Positions 31,083 to 39,871 of a DNA stretch of 64,000 bases are shown piece by piece. Numbering within the stretch: the first letter of the stretch is position 1; the number at the start of each line of letters is the position of its first letter. The position numbers and the translations under genes are program-made. The stretch is from Methylocystis heyeri. GTDB taxonomy: Bacteria > Pseudomonadota > Alphaproteobacteria > Rhizobiales > Beijerinckiaceae. The notes below the pieces were generated by a model. That model searched no databases. It saw only the letters and a program-made list of their open reading frames with translations, and was not told the DNA's origin. The stretch covers positions 496,001 to 560,000 of the forward strand of contig NZ_CP046052.1 in NCBI RefSeq assembly GCF_004802635.2, in the 5' to 3' direction.

Positions 31083-32036
31083 TTAGACTTTCCGGCCTAT
31101 CGCCAGGAATTTTTCGGCCCGCAGGGTCTGCACCTGCTCCCGCGAGCAGGTGGAAAGGCTCGACAATTCGTGATGGATCGCTTCTCCCACCGAGGCGATC
31201 GCCGCCGCGGGGTCGCGGTGCGCCCCGCCGGCCGGCTCGGTGATGATCACGTCGATGATGCCGAATCTCAGAAGGTCCTGGGCGGTGATCTTCATGCTGG
31301 TCGCCGCTTCCTGGGCCTTTCCGGCGTCGCGCCAGAGAATCGAGGCGGAGGCTTCGGGGGAGGCCACCGTGTAGACGGCGTGCTCGAGCATCAGCACCTT
31401 GTTGCTGGCCGCGATGGCTATGGCGCCGCCGGAGCCGCCTTCGCCGAGAATCACCGCCACATTGGGAACGCCGAGCTGCAGCGAGACGTCGGTGGAGCGC
31501 GCGATGGCTTCGGCCTGTCCGCGCTGCTCGGCGTCGATGCCGGGAAAGGCGCCGGCGGTGTCGACGAGAGAAATCACCGGAATGTCGAACCGGTCGGCGA
31601 GCTCCATGAGGCGCACCGCCTTGCGGTAGCCCTCGGGGCGGGCCATGCCGAAATTATGTCGCAGGCGGCTCTGGGTGTCGGAGCCTTTCTCCTGGCCTAT
31701 GATGCAGACGGGCTGGCCCCGGAACCGGCCGAAGCCTCCCACGACGGCGTGGTCCTCTCCAAAGGCGCGGTCGCCGGCGAGCGGGGTGAAATCGACGAGG
31801 AGCTGGCGGACGTAATCGGAGAAATGGGGGCGTTCCTGGTGACGGGCCACCTGAATCTTTTGCCAGGGCGTCAGCGTCGCATAGAGATCGACGAGCGCTT
31901 TGGAGGCTTTTGCCTCCAGCTTGTTCAGCTCTTCGGAAATGGAGACGGCGTCCCCCTGGCTCGCGAGCTGGCGAAGTTCCTCGACCTTTGTTTCAAGTTC
32001 GGCGACCGGCTTTTCGAAGTCGAGATAGGCGCGCAT
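31083..32036 (-). CDS. accA: Acetyl-CoA carboxylase carboxyltransferase subunit alpha
   Basis: A 317-residue carboxyltransferase alpha subunit that works with AccD to transfer CO2 from biotin-BCCP to acetyl-CoA, the first step of fatty acid synthesis. It begins MRAYLDFEKPVAELETKV, typical of AccA. The carboxyltransferase core holds HNFGMARPEGYRKAVRLM, DTAGAFPGIDAEQRGQ and EGGSGGAIAIA. The start at 32036 agrees with the family; upstream codons do not. It depends on biotin, which the bioFDA genes of this window help make, although they are not linked to it. Confidence 0.96.
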   Translation of the reverse strand: MRAYLDFEKPVAELETKVEELRQLASQGDAVSISEELNKLEAKASKALVDLYATLTPWQKIQVARHQERPHFSDYVRQLLVDFTPLAGDRAFGEDHAVVGGFGRFRGQPVCIIGQEKGSDTQSRLRHNFGMARPEGYRKAVRLMELADRFDIPVISLVDTAGAFPGIDAEQRGQAEAIARSTDVSLQLGVPNVAVILGEGGSGGAIAIAASNKVLMLEHAVYTVASPEASASILWRDAGKAQEAATSMKITAQDLLRFGIIDVIITEPAGGAHRDPAAAIASVGEAIHHELSSLSTCSREQVQTLRAEKFLAIGRKV

Positions 32037-32279
32037 GGGAGTGTTCGAGACTTTCCCTTGAGGGTGATTTTTCGGCTTGCCGCGAGCGCGCGGAAACTGG
32101 CTGTAACATGAGGGGAAGTCAAGCCGCCGGCCTCGATCGAGGAACTCCATCCGCCCGATGACCCTGGCCCGCGCCCCGAAAGGAGGATGGCGGAACGCGC
32201 GCAGCGGCTCCATGATTAACTACATTGCGGAGGGCGATTCTCTTCTGTTCCCCTGTCAACGCAGGCAAATTTCAGGATC

Positions 32280-33161
32280 ATGGATATGCTTGACGCCGTA
32301 GCGCATCCTCAAAGCCGGTTTTACCGATCCGCCGACGGGCTCACGCTTCATTATTTCGATTGGCCGTCGCCGGACGAAGGGCTCGCGCCGGTCGTCTGCC
32401 TGCCGGGGCTCGCCCGGCCTGCGGATGACTTCGACTTTCTGGCCCCGGCGCTGGCGGAGCAGGGGCGGCGCGTGCTGGCGCTCGACCATCGCGGGCGCGG
32501 CGCCTCCCAATGGGATGAAGACTGGCGGCATTACGATCTCAGCGTCGAGCAGGACGACATATTGCGCTTCCTCGCCGATGCGGGCGTCTCCAGCGCCATA
32601 TTTGTCGGAACATCGCGCGGCGGCCTGCACATGATGCGACTCGCGGGGGCTTTCCCGGGCCTCGTGCGCGCGGGCGTCCTGAACGACATCGGCCCCGAAA
32701 TCCCGGTCAAGGGCCTCATGGCGATCAAGCGTTACGTCGGCAAGCTGCCCGCTCTTGCGACCCTGGATGACGCCATAGGCCTCATGCGCCTCACCGCCGG
32801 CGAGAAATTCTCGGCCGTGACCGCCGGGGAGTGGGAAATCTTCGCGAGACATACTTTCGAAGAGAAGAACGGGAGAATGGCGTTTCGTTACGATCCGGCG
32901 CTCGCCCATACTCTGGACGACGTCGCCGAGGACATGGAGCCCTATGATTTTTGGAACGGGTTCGACGCCCTGGCGCAGGGGCCGCTTCTGACGCTCCGGG
33001 GCGAAAACTCCGATATTTTGACGCCGGACATCCTTCAGCGGATGGCCGCGCGCGCGCCGCGCATGGAGCGGCATACGATCGCGGGGCAAGCCCATGCGCC
33101 GCTGCTGCTCGACGCCCCGACGATTGCCTGCGTGACGGATTTTATCCGCCGGGTCGCGTAA
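32280..33161 (+). CDS. Alpha/beta hydrolase
   Basis: A 293-residue single-domain alpha/beta hydrolase. The oxyanion-hole region is VVCLPGLARPADDF, then ALDHRGRGAS, and the nucleophile elbow is FVGTSRGG with the catalytic Ser near residue 112. A late acid (ENSDIL) and the final His (GQAHAPLL, near residue 277) complete the triad. No signal peptide is present. The substrate is unknown; esterases, lactonases and haloperoxidase-like enzymes share this pattern. A second ATG at 32286 has better Shine-Dalgarno spacing (AGGA). It diverges from accA. Confidence 0.87.
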   Translation: MDMLDAVAHPQSRFYRSADGLTLHYFDWPSPDEGLAPVVCLPGLARPADDFDFLAPALAEQGRRVLALDHRGRGASQWDEDWRHYDLSVEQDDILRFLADAGVSSAIFVGTSRGGLHMMRLAGAFPGLVRAGVLNDIGPEIPVKGLMAIKRYVGKLPALATLDDAIGLMRLTAGEKFSAVTAGEWEIFARHTFEEKNGRMAFRYDPALAHTLDDVAEDMEPYDFWNGFDALAQGPLLTLRGENSDILTPDILQRMAARAPRMERHTIAGQAHAPLLLDAPTIACVTDFIRRVA

Positions 33162-33326
33162 ACCCGCTGTAACGCGCTCGGCGCATAGGGTCGAGAGAGG
33201 CGCTGCGGAGCGAAAAACCTCTATATAGCGCGTATTTATAATGCATTCGGCCGCAAGGCCTTCAATCTGCAAAACAATGTAAGGGGGCCGGCGCATTCTG
33301 GCCGGAAGAGCGCGAGTCGACAACAA

Positions 33327-33355
33327 CCGTCATCGGAATGTCATGTATCTGTCGT
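33327..33355 (+). promoter_or_regulatory. Pho box: three tandem PhoB half-sites before pit
   Basis: CCGTCAT (33327-33333), ATGTCAT (33338-33344) and CTGTCGT (33349-33355) are spaced by exactly 4 nt each (CGGA and GTAT), an 11-bp period. The consensus PhoB half-site is CTGTCAT, repeated every 11 bp. The array lies 53 nt before the start of the phosphate transporter gene, where PhoB normally binds in place of a -35 box. Confidence 0.75.
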
Positions 33356-33407
33356 GGCGCGCGGCTAGGGACCTCATGCATTAATATGCACTTGACTGGA
33401 GCAATAA

Positions 33408-35033
33408 ATGACATCGCTCGCTTCCGACGCGGGTTTGCGCGTCGATGCAGGGTCGCATGACCCCAAACCCAAGCTGGATCAGCCCACGGGCGTTCAGGGG
33501 GTTCTCGCTTTCCTCGGAATCACGGCGCTCGGCCTCGCCTATACCGCCTGGAGCATCTATCGCGATCTTCAGGACGCCGGCGCGCCGGTCACCACCATGC
33601 TCCCCTTCGTTCTGCTCGGCGTGGCGCTGCTGATCGCGCTCGGCTTCGAATTCGTGAACGGCTTTCACGACACCGCCAATGCGGTCGCGACCGTCATCTA
33701 CACCCATTCGCTGAAGCCCAACATCGCGGTGGTGTGGTCCGGCTTCTTCAACTTTCTCGGCGTGCTGTTCTCGACCGGCGCGGTCGCCTTCGGCATCGTT
33801 TCGCTGCTGCCGGTGGAGCTCATCCTCCAGGTCGGCTCCAGCGCCGGCTTCGCGATGGTGTTCGCCCTGCTGATCGCCGCGATCATCTGGAACCTCGGCA
33901 CCTGGTGGCTTGGCCTGCCCGCATCGAGCTCCCACACGCTGATCGGCTCCATCATCGGCGTCGGCATCGCCAACGCCCTGATGCGCGGTCGTGACGGAAC
34001 CTCCGGCGTCGATTGGGGGAAGGCGACCGAGATCGGCTATTCGCTGCTGCTCTCGCCTCTCGTCGGCTTCGCTTGCGCCGCGGGACTGCTGCTCATTCTC
34101 AAGTTCCTGGTGCGCAAGCCCGAGCTCTACTCCGAGCCCAAGGGCCAGACGCCTCCGCCGTGGTGGATTCGCGGCCTGCTGATCCTGACCTGCACGGGCG
34201 TGTCCTTCGCTCACGGCTCGAACGACGGGCAGAAGGGCATGGGCCTCATCATGCTGATCCTGATCGGCACGGTTCCCACCGCCTATGCGCTCAACCGCGC
34301 CTTGCCGGCGAGCCATGTGGCGGAATTCTCCAAAGCTTCGCTCGCCGCCTCCAAGGTGGTGGAAGCCAAGGCCGCCGGCTACCAGATCATCGGCGACCCG
34401 CGTGCGGCGGTGACCAATTATGTCGCCAAACACGAGCTCAACGAGGGAACCTATCCTTCGCTCGCGGCTCTGATCCGCGACATTTCGCGCCAGATCGAAG
34501 GTTACGGCGCGATCTCCAAGATCCCGTTCGCGACCGTCGGCAACACCCGCAACGACATCTATCTCGCTTCCGAAGCCTTGCGCTTCCTCGCCAAGGACAA
34601 GGAAGCTCAGCTGACCGCCGCCGAAAAGGACACGCTGGCCGCCTATAAAGGCGTCATCGACAAGGCGACGAAATTCATCCCCACCTGGGTGAAGATCGCG
34701 GTCGCCCTCGCCCTCGGCCTCGGCACCATGATCGGCTGGAAGCGCATCGTCGTCACCGTGGGCGAGAAGATCGGCAAGGAGCACCTCACCTATGGCCAGG
34801 GCGCCTCGGCCGAACTCGTCGCCATGGCGACGATCGGCGCCGCGGACACCTTCGGCCTGCCGGTGTCCACCACCCATGTGCTGTCGTCGGGCGTCGCCGG
34901 CACCATGGCCGCCAATGGCTCGGGCGTGCAGATCGCCACGCTGCAGAAGCTGCTCATGGCCTGGCTGCTGACGCTGCCCTGCGCCATCCTGATCTCGGGT
35001 TCGCTCTACTTCATCCTGAGCCGGGTGATGTAA
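33408..35033 (+). CDS. pit: Inorganic phosphate transporter, Pit family
   Basis: A 541-residue Pit (PiT/SLC20-like) permease that takes up metal-phosphate with H+. The two signature repeats are visible: GFEFVNGFHDTANAVATVIY (about residues 80-99) and SFAHGSNDGQKGMGLIML (about 266-283). Some 10-11 helices are split by a cytosolic insert at about 305-420. The end is GLPVSTTHVLSSGVAG, the second half-signature. No phoU-like DUF47 partner gene is adjacent, unlike the two-gene arrangement known in rhizobia. A Pho-box array precedes it and a strong terminator follows. Confidence 0.94.
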   Translation: MTSLASDAGLRVDAGSHDPKPKLDQPTGVQGVLAFLGITALGLAYTAWSIYRDLQDAGAPVTTMLPFVLLGVALLIALGFEFVNGFHDTANAVATVIYTHSLKPNIAVVWSGFFNFLGVLFSTGAVAFGIVSLLPVELILQVGSSAGFAMVFALLIAAIIWNLGTWWLGLPASSSHTLIGSIIGVGIANALMRGRDGTSGVDWGKATEIGYSLLLSPLVGFACAAGLLLILKFLVRKPELYSEPKGQTPPPWWIRGLLILTCTGVSFAHGSNDGQKGMGLIMLILIGTVPTAYALNRALPASHVAEFSKASLAASKVVEAKAAGYQIIGDPRAAVTNYVAKHELNEGTYPSLAALIRDISRQIEGYGAISKIPFATVGNTRNDIYLASEALRFLAKDKEAQLTAAEKDTLAAYKGVIDKATKFIPTWVKIAVALALGLGTMIGWKRIVVTVGEKIGKEHLTYGQGASAELVAMATIGAADTFGLPVSTTHVLSSGVAGTMAANGSGVQIATLQKLLMAWLLTLPCAILISGSLYFILSRVM

Positions 35034-35070
35034 GGCGGTTCAGCCCGTCCGAGCAGCGCGAAATGCGCAG

Positions 35071-35112
35071 CAGGCGTTCGTCGGGAAGCCGACGGACGCC
35101 TGTTTCGGTTTT
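35071..35112 (+). terminator. Intrinsic terminator after pit
   Basis: CAGGCGTTCGTCGG (35071-35084) and CCGACGGACGCCTG (35089-35102) form a 14-bp stem with one G-T wobble and a GAAG loop, followed by TTTCGGTTTT. This is a well-formed rho-independent terminator. Confidence 0.87.
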
Positions 35113-35324
35113 GAACAGGAAGCCGGCGCTCGGGGGCAAATGCATGCGCTGCGCGCTTATGGCGCAGTGGCGCCGCGCGCGCGAAAGCGGGAAAGCCGGG
35201 GAGGCTTCCGAAGCGCCGGCGAAACCAGACCAGTTACCCTCTATTCAGCGGCCCGTCGGTGCAATATACCGGACTTTGATAAGGTTTTCGGCCCCAGGGC
35301 CATAGACACGGATCGCCTCTGCCC

Positions 35325-35579
35325 ATGTCCGATCACTCCACGCCCCACTATCATAACCAGCCCGGCGTCTCCCAAATCCGCGTCGGCGCCAAGGAATTCA
35401 TGTGCGTGGGGGCGCTGCCGCCCTTCGACCATCCCCATGTCTATATCGACATGGGCGCTTCGAACGAGGCCGTCTGCCCCTATTGCTCGACCCATTACGT
35501 CTATGACGCCTCCCTCCATGGCGGCGCAGACCCGGCCGAGTGCGTTTATGCGGCTGCGGAGCCGGCGACCGCAGCGTGA
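35325..35579 (+). CDS. Zinc-finger (CHCC) domain protein
   Basis: 84 residues. The zf-CHCC pattern is visible: FMCVGALPPFDHPHVYIDMG then CPYCSTHYVY, giving Cys-x(n)-His-x(n)-Cys-x2-Cys ligands, the same family as the NDUFS6/NUMM subunit of complex I. Alphaproteobacteria have free-standing copies, thought to help complex I assembly or Fe-S maturation. The stop overlaps the GTG start of the FAD monooxygenase (GTGA), so they are cotranslated. Confidence 0.88.
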   Translation: MSDHSTPHYHNQPGVSQIRVGAKEFMCVGALPPFDHPHVYIDMGASNEAVCPYCSTHYVYDASLHGGADPAECVYAAAEPATAA

Positions 35580-36775
35580 CCGGGCCCGATTGCGGCAAAC
35601 CGCCCATCGTCGTGGCGGGCGCGGGCATCGGCGGTCTGACCGCCGCCCTGAGCCTGGCCCGCGCCGGCCGCAAAGTTACGATCCTGGAGCGCGCTCCTGT
35701 GATCGAGGAGGTCGGGGCCGGGCTTCAGATCGCCCCCAACGCTGGGCGCATCCTTCAGGGGCTCGGGCTGACCGACGCGCTGGAAGCGGCGGCGTTGCGG
35801 CCTGACGCGATCAATATTCGCCGGGCTCGCGACGGCGAGGTTGTCGCCCGTCTGCCCCTCGCCGAAGCAAAAGACCGCTGGGGAGCGCCGTTCCGCCTGT
35901 TTCACCGGGCCGATCTGCAGCAGCTTCTGCTGGAGGCGGCGCGGCGCGACGGCTCGATCGCCATAGGAGTCGGCGCCCGGGTGGGCGATTTCGAGGAAGA
36001 CGGCGGCGCCGTTTATTTGCGCGTGCATAAGGCCAAAGGCGCACAGGACATGGAGGCTTCGGCTCTGGTCGGGGCCGATGGCGCAAGATCGTCGGTGCGT
36101 TCCTTCCTCCGGCGCGACCAAAAGGACGAGCCCGCCTATTCGGGCCACACCGCCTGGCGCGCGATTCTCCCGGCGGAGCTTGCGCCCGCGGCGTTTCGCG
36201 CGCGGGAGACCCAGCTGTGGCTCGGCAAAGGCGCGCATGTGGTTCATTATCCGTTGCGCGACGCCTCCATCATCAGCGCCGTCGTGATCGTCGAGGACGG
36301 CGGGCGCCATGAGGCTCCCGACCAGCCGCAGTCCCTCGACGGCGCCGCGCTGCTGCGGCGATCCGGATTGGCCGGCTGCGCCGGCGCATTGAGGGATCTG
36401 ATCGAAGCCGGCGCGTCATGGCGCCGCTGGCCTTTGTACCTGCGTCCCGCTCTCAATGGCTGGAGCCGCGGCGCGGTCACGCTTCTGGGGGACGCTGCGC
36501 ATCCCATGCTGCCTTTTCTGGCGCAGGGCGCAGCGCAGGCGATCGAGGACGCTCAATCTCTGGGGAAGGCTTTCGCCGAGAATGCGGCTTCGGACCTCGC
36601 CGTCGAAGCCTATGAGCGCGAGCGGATCGCACGGGCGACCAAGGTCCAGCGCGCGTCGCGCCGGCAGGGCGATTATTTCCACGCCGGTTTCCCGCTCGCC
36701 CAGGCCCGCGACGCGGCCATGAAAATATTGGGAGGGCAGGGTATGCTGATGCGCAACGCGTGGCTCTACCGCTGA
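35576..36775 (+). CDS. FAD-dependent monooxygenase (aromatic hydroxylase type)
   Basis: 399 residues from the GTG at 35576. Group A flavoprotein monooxygenase: the GxGxxG start VVAGAGIGGLTAALSL, the DG motif LVGADGARSSVR (about residue 163) and the GD motif LLGDAAHPMLPFLAQGAAQA (about residue 303). It resembles 3-hydroxybenzoate or salicylate hydroxylases, but such proteins also act on quinone precursors. It is coupled with a CHCC zinc-finger gene through a 4-nt overlap. Its 3' end overlaps the convergent TMEM175 gene by 10 nt. Confidence 0.87.
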   Translation: MTGPDCGKPPIVVAGAGIGGLTAALSLARAGRKVTILERAPVIEEVGAGLQIAPNAGRILQGLGLTDALEAAALRPDAINIRRARDGEVVARLPLAEAKDRWGAPFRLFHRADLQQLLLEAARRDGSIAIGVGARVGDFEEDGGAVYLRVHKAKGAQDMEASALVGADGARSSVRSFLRRDQKDEPAYSGHTAWRAILPAELAPAAFRARETQLWLGKGAHVVHYPLRDASIISAVVIVEDGGRHEAPDQPQSLDGAALLRRSGLAGCAGALRDLIEAGASWRRWPLYLRPALNGWSRGAVTLLGDAAHPMLPFLAQGAAQAIEDAQSLGKAFAENAASDLAVEAYERERIARATKVQRASRRQGDYFHAGFPLAQARDAAMKILGGQGMLMRNAWLYR

Positions 36776-37380
36776 TTTTCCGCCCGTTCGCTCGCAGCCT
36801 CGATTTCTCTTTCAATCCTTTTGTCAGGCGCCAGCCAGATCAGAGCGACCAGGGCGTAAAGGGCCATCGCGGCGTAGGGCGTGGCGAAGGAAAGCGCTAT
36901 TCCGCAGACATAAAGCGCGAGCGAGACCTTTCCCTTGCGATCGGAGCCGATAGCCTTCGCTATTCTTGTCTCGAGCGCGCCGGTTTTGATGAGCAGACGA
37001 GAGAGAATGAAATAGGCGATGGCCGGCAGCAGCAGGGTGACGCCGTAAAGAGCGGCCGGGGCTTCCGCAAATCGCGTTTCGCTGAGCCAGGCGGTGGAAA
37101 AAGGGATCAGCGAGAGCCAGAACAGCAAATGGGTGTTGGCCCAGAGAATTGCGCCGTTCACATATCGCGTCCCTTGCAGCAAATGGTGGTGATTGTTCCA
37201 GTAGATCGCCACATAGGCGAAGCTCAGGGCGTAGGCCGTGAATGTCGGGGCCAATGGAAGCAGCGCCTTCCAGTCGGAGGAATGCGGCGCTTTCAGCTCG
37301 AGGACCATGATCGTTATGATAATGGCCAGCACGCCGTCGCTGAATGCGGTGAGTCGTTCCTTAATCACTCGAGGCTCCAT
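36766..37380 (-). CDS. TMEM175-family potassium channel (DUF1211)
   Basis: A 204-residue membrane protein with about six hydrophobic segments. The first helix carries RLTAFSDGVLAIIITIMVLEL, the FSDG hallmark of TMEM175 channels in which pore-lining residues select K+. The sequence YWNNHHHLLQG follows helix 3, as in bacterial homologues. Bacterial versions are single-repeat and act as oligomers. The 3' end overlaps the end of the FAD monooxygenase gene by 10 nt (convergent). Confidence 0.86.
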   Translation of the reverse strand: MEPRVIKERLTAFSDGVLAIIITIMVLELKAPHSSDWKALLPLAPTFTAYALSFAYVAIYWNNHHHLLQGTRYVNGAILWANTHLLFWLSLIPFSTAWLSETRFAEAPAALYGVTLLLPAIAYFILSRLLIKTGALETRIAKAIGSDRKGKVSLALYVCGIALSFATPYAAMALYALVALIWLAPDKRIEREIEAASERAENQR

Positions 37381-37503
37381 TTATACTTCTGTTGACTGTA
37401 TGCAGGTACTTCCGACGCGCAACCCCCAATGGATGGTCAAGCGCGGCCTCCTCTGCTAGATTCGGCTTCTGGTCATTCGTTGCAGGAGGGTTAAGTTCCG
37501 CGA

Positions 37504-38340
37504 ATGAAGGCGAGGATTTTGTTCTTTCTGCTGGGCGCGACCGCCATGTTTATCAATGGCGCGGCGCAGGCGGCTGACGCGGCCCCCACCCCGAAGCCGG
37601 CCGAATCGGCTCCGAAAAGCGACGACGACGGCTGGATCGTGACGGTCGGCGTTATCGGCGCCGTGGCGCCGAGCTATCCCGGCTCGGCCCATTTCCGCCC
37701 CTATCCGTTCCCGACCGTCAATATTCGCAAACTCAACGAGCCCGAGCATTTTTCCACGCCGGACGACGGTTTTGGCTTCGCTGTGGTCGACGTCGACGGC
37801 TTTCGCATGGGGCCGGTGGCCAACTTCGTGTTCCGCCGGGGCAATCGCGACGGACTGTTCGGGCTGCATCAGGTCGGCCTGACGCATGAAGTAGGCGGGT
37901 TCGCCGAATATGACTTTCTGGACCATTTTCGCACCCGCGCGGAACTGAGGCAGGGCATCGACGGCCATGAAGGCTTCGTGGCCGTGCTCGGCGCCGATGT
38001 TTTCAGCCGGGAAAACGCCGTCACCTTCTCGCTCGGACCGCGGCTCAGCTTCGGCAACAACGCCTACGCCAATTCCTATTTTTCGGTGAGCCCGGGCGAG
38101 GCGCTGCTGAACGGCCATCTGACGCCCTATCAGGCGACCGGGGGATTCACTTCCGCCGGCGGCGTCGCGACTCTGCGCTACGACATTACCCCCAATTTCA
38201 ACGCGACCCTCTACACCGGCCTGCAGCATCTCGCCGGCAGCGTGGGGTCGAGCCCCATTCCGAGCATGATCGGCTCCCGCGACCAGTTCACCGCGGGCCT
38301 CTCGTTCAGCCGTTCGTTCGAGATCCGCAAATTCTGGTGA
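37504..38340 (+). CDS. MipA/OmpV family outer membrane protein
   Basis: 278 residues with a signal peptide (ending AQAA). After an acidic/Pro linker the mature part is a series of short alternating beta strands (GVIGAVAPSYPGS, GFGFAVVDVDGFRMGPV, ending SFSRSFEIRKFW) with a terminal aromatic, as in outer membrane beta-barrels. It matches the MipA/OmpV layout. MipA in E. coli scaffolds murein enzymes; most homologues have no proven role. Confidence 0.87.
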   Translation: MKARILFFLLGATAMFINGAAQAADAAPTPKPAESAPKSDDDGWIVTVGVIGAVAPSYPGSAHFRPYPFPTVNIRKLNEPEHFSTPDDGFGFAVVDVDGFRMGPVANFVFRRGNRDGLFGLHQVGLTHEVGGFAEYDFLDHFRTRAELRQGIDGHEGFVAVLGADVFSRENAVTFSLGPRLSFGNNAYANSYFSVSPGEALLNGHLTPYQATGGFTSAGGVATLRYDITPNFNATLYTGLQHLAGSVGSSPIPSMIGSRDQFTAGLSFSRSFEIRKFW

Positions 38341-38346
38341 TGCGGC

Positions 38347-38368
38347 GCCTCGCTCTATCGAGCGAGGC
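38347..38368 (+). terminator. Hairpin after the MipA/OmpV gene
   Basis: GCCTCGCTC (38347-38355) and GAGCGAGGC (38360-38368) pair perfectly around TATC, 7 nt after the stop codon. A second GC hairpin follows at once, but no T-run, so termination is likely but not certain. Confidence 0.5.
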
Positions 38369-38545
38369 CGCGGGGCCGGCTGCGCCCCGGCGGGTTGATT
38401 GATCGCCACCCATAAAGTCTCCGGGCTCCAGTGGCTGCGCCTCGGCATATCCCAGCTGGGAGATGCCGGCGAGCCGCCGCTTTCGTATCTTTGGCGGAGT
38501 TTTATGGGCGAGCGGGGCGCGTTGCGCCCTGCGAAGGGGATTTCG

Positions 38546-39823
38546 ATGAATTGGGCACCTTTTGCCGCGGCGATATTTGCGGTCCTGCCGGCTTTCGCAT
38601 TGGCGGAGCCGGCCCCCAGATCGACTTTCGCCATCTCTCCGCCCAGTCCCACGGCGCCCAAGCTGACGACGGCCTATTCCTTCACTTACGGCTCAGGTTC
38701 CCATGGCGGGCTGGTCTCCGACGCCAGCGGAAACCTCTATGGAACGACGGGCGGCTCCGTCTTTAAGCTCACGCCGGCCAGAGGGAGCGGCTGGACCGCG
38801 ACGGTGCTTTATCGCTTCGGAAGCGAGGGCATGCCGGGCTACATGTCCATGGCTGGCGTCACTCTGGACAACGCCGGAAACATCTACGGCACGACCTCTA
38901 TGAGCGAAACGGGTTACGGTACGGTCTTCATGCTGGTTCCGCCGGGCTCGACGACCCGGGGGCCAGCCTGCGTTCCGGTTTCTCCCAATGCCATGTGCAT
39001 GAGGGTGCTTTGGAGTTTCACAAACGGCGCAGATGGTGGAACGCCTTACGGCGGGGTCGTCCTCAGCGCTGGTGGAAAGCTTTATGGGACGACCACCAGC
39101 GGAGGAGCGACGCCCAACAAATGGGGTGTTGTTTTTGAACTCGATCCGGCCGCCCCTGCGGGGACCCCTCCTGTGACGCTGGTGGATTTCGGCGCGCTGC
39201 AGCCCCAGGGCGGTTATCTGGTTAGTCCGAGGGGCGACCTCGCTTACGACAATAAGACAGGCAATCTTTACGGGGTCGCTGGTTGGGGCATTTTCCAGCT
39301 CGCGCCCTCCAGTTCCTCGTGGATATTTTCAGTCCTTCACATGCTCAACTTCGACCAGAGCGAAGGCTACGATTCCCCCGGGGGAATGATCCTTGATTCA
39401 AGCGGAAACCTCTACGGGACAACCGCGGTCGGTTCTGGCGATACGGCCTATGGCACGGTGTTCAGGTTGAACAATTCTGGAGCGACGACGCCCTGGAGCC
39501 TGGATGTTCTGTACAGTTTCAACGGCGCCCAGGGCCAGGCGAGGAACCCAGAAGCCGGCGTCGCTTTCGGTCCAAAGGGAACGCTGTGGCTCACGACTCA
39601 GGCTGGGGGGGCTTCCGGCGAAGGGGCTGTCGTTCAGTTGACGCCTCCCGGGGGCGCTTGCCCGGCCGTTGCGCCGAGATGGTGCGAAACCTGGGTGGGC
39701 TCTTTGAACCTCTTCAAAGGCGCAAATTCGAACGGCGCTCCTCTATTCGTCAATGGCGTGCTTTACGCGACCACGATCAGTGGCGGAAGCGCAACGCAGG
39801 GGGCTGTCGTTCAGGTGAAATAG
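38546..39823 (+). CDS. Secreted GloVer-type tandem-repeat protein
   Basis: 425 residues from the ATG at 38546 with an AAGGGGA Shine-Dalgarno; the signal peptide ends ALAEP. The rest consists of repeats of about 50-60 residues of the type DASGNLYGTTGGSVFKLTP, LDNAGNIYGTTSMSETGYGT and LDSSGNLYGTTAVGSGDTAYGT, the pattern named GloVer after its G-x-LYGTT/VF core. These fold like beta-propellers and are secreted in many soil bacteria, often with an anchoring domain. None is obvious here. Function unknown. Codon use is a little less GC-biased than in the neighbours, which may indicate transfer. Confidence 0.82.
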   Translation: MNWAPFAAAIFAVLPAFALAEPAPRSTFAISPPSPTAPKLTTAYSFTYGSGSHGGLVSDASGNLYGTTGGSVFKLTPARGSGWTATVLYRFGSEGMPGYMSMAGVTLDNAGNIYGTTSMSETGYGTVFMLVPPGSTTRGPACVPVSPNAMCMRVLWSFTNGADGGTPYGGVVLSAGGKLYGTTTSGGATPNKWGVVFELDPAAPAGTPPVTLVDFGALQPQGGYLVSPRGDLAYDNKTGNLYGVAGWGIFQLAPSSSSWIFSVLHMLNFDQSEGYDSPGGMILDSSGNLYGTTAVGSGDTAYGTVFRLNNSGATTPWSLDVLYSFNGAQGQARNPEAGVAFGPKGTLWLTTQAGGASGEGAVVQLTPPGGACPAVAPRWCETWVGSLNLFKGANSNGAPLFVNGVLYATTISGGSATQGAVVQVK

Positions 39824-39871
39824 GCAGGTTGCCGGTTCTGCTGCGAGGCGGCGACAGGAAGCGCTCTCGAC

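Noticed and set aside
33381-34877. A 498-codon frame antisense to pit
   Set aside because: Gly/Asp/Arg-rich low-complexity translation; the sense strand encodes the full Pit signature.
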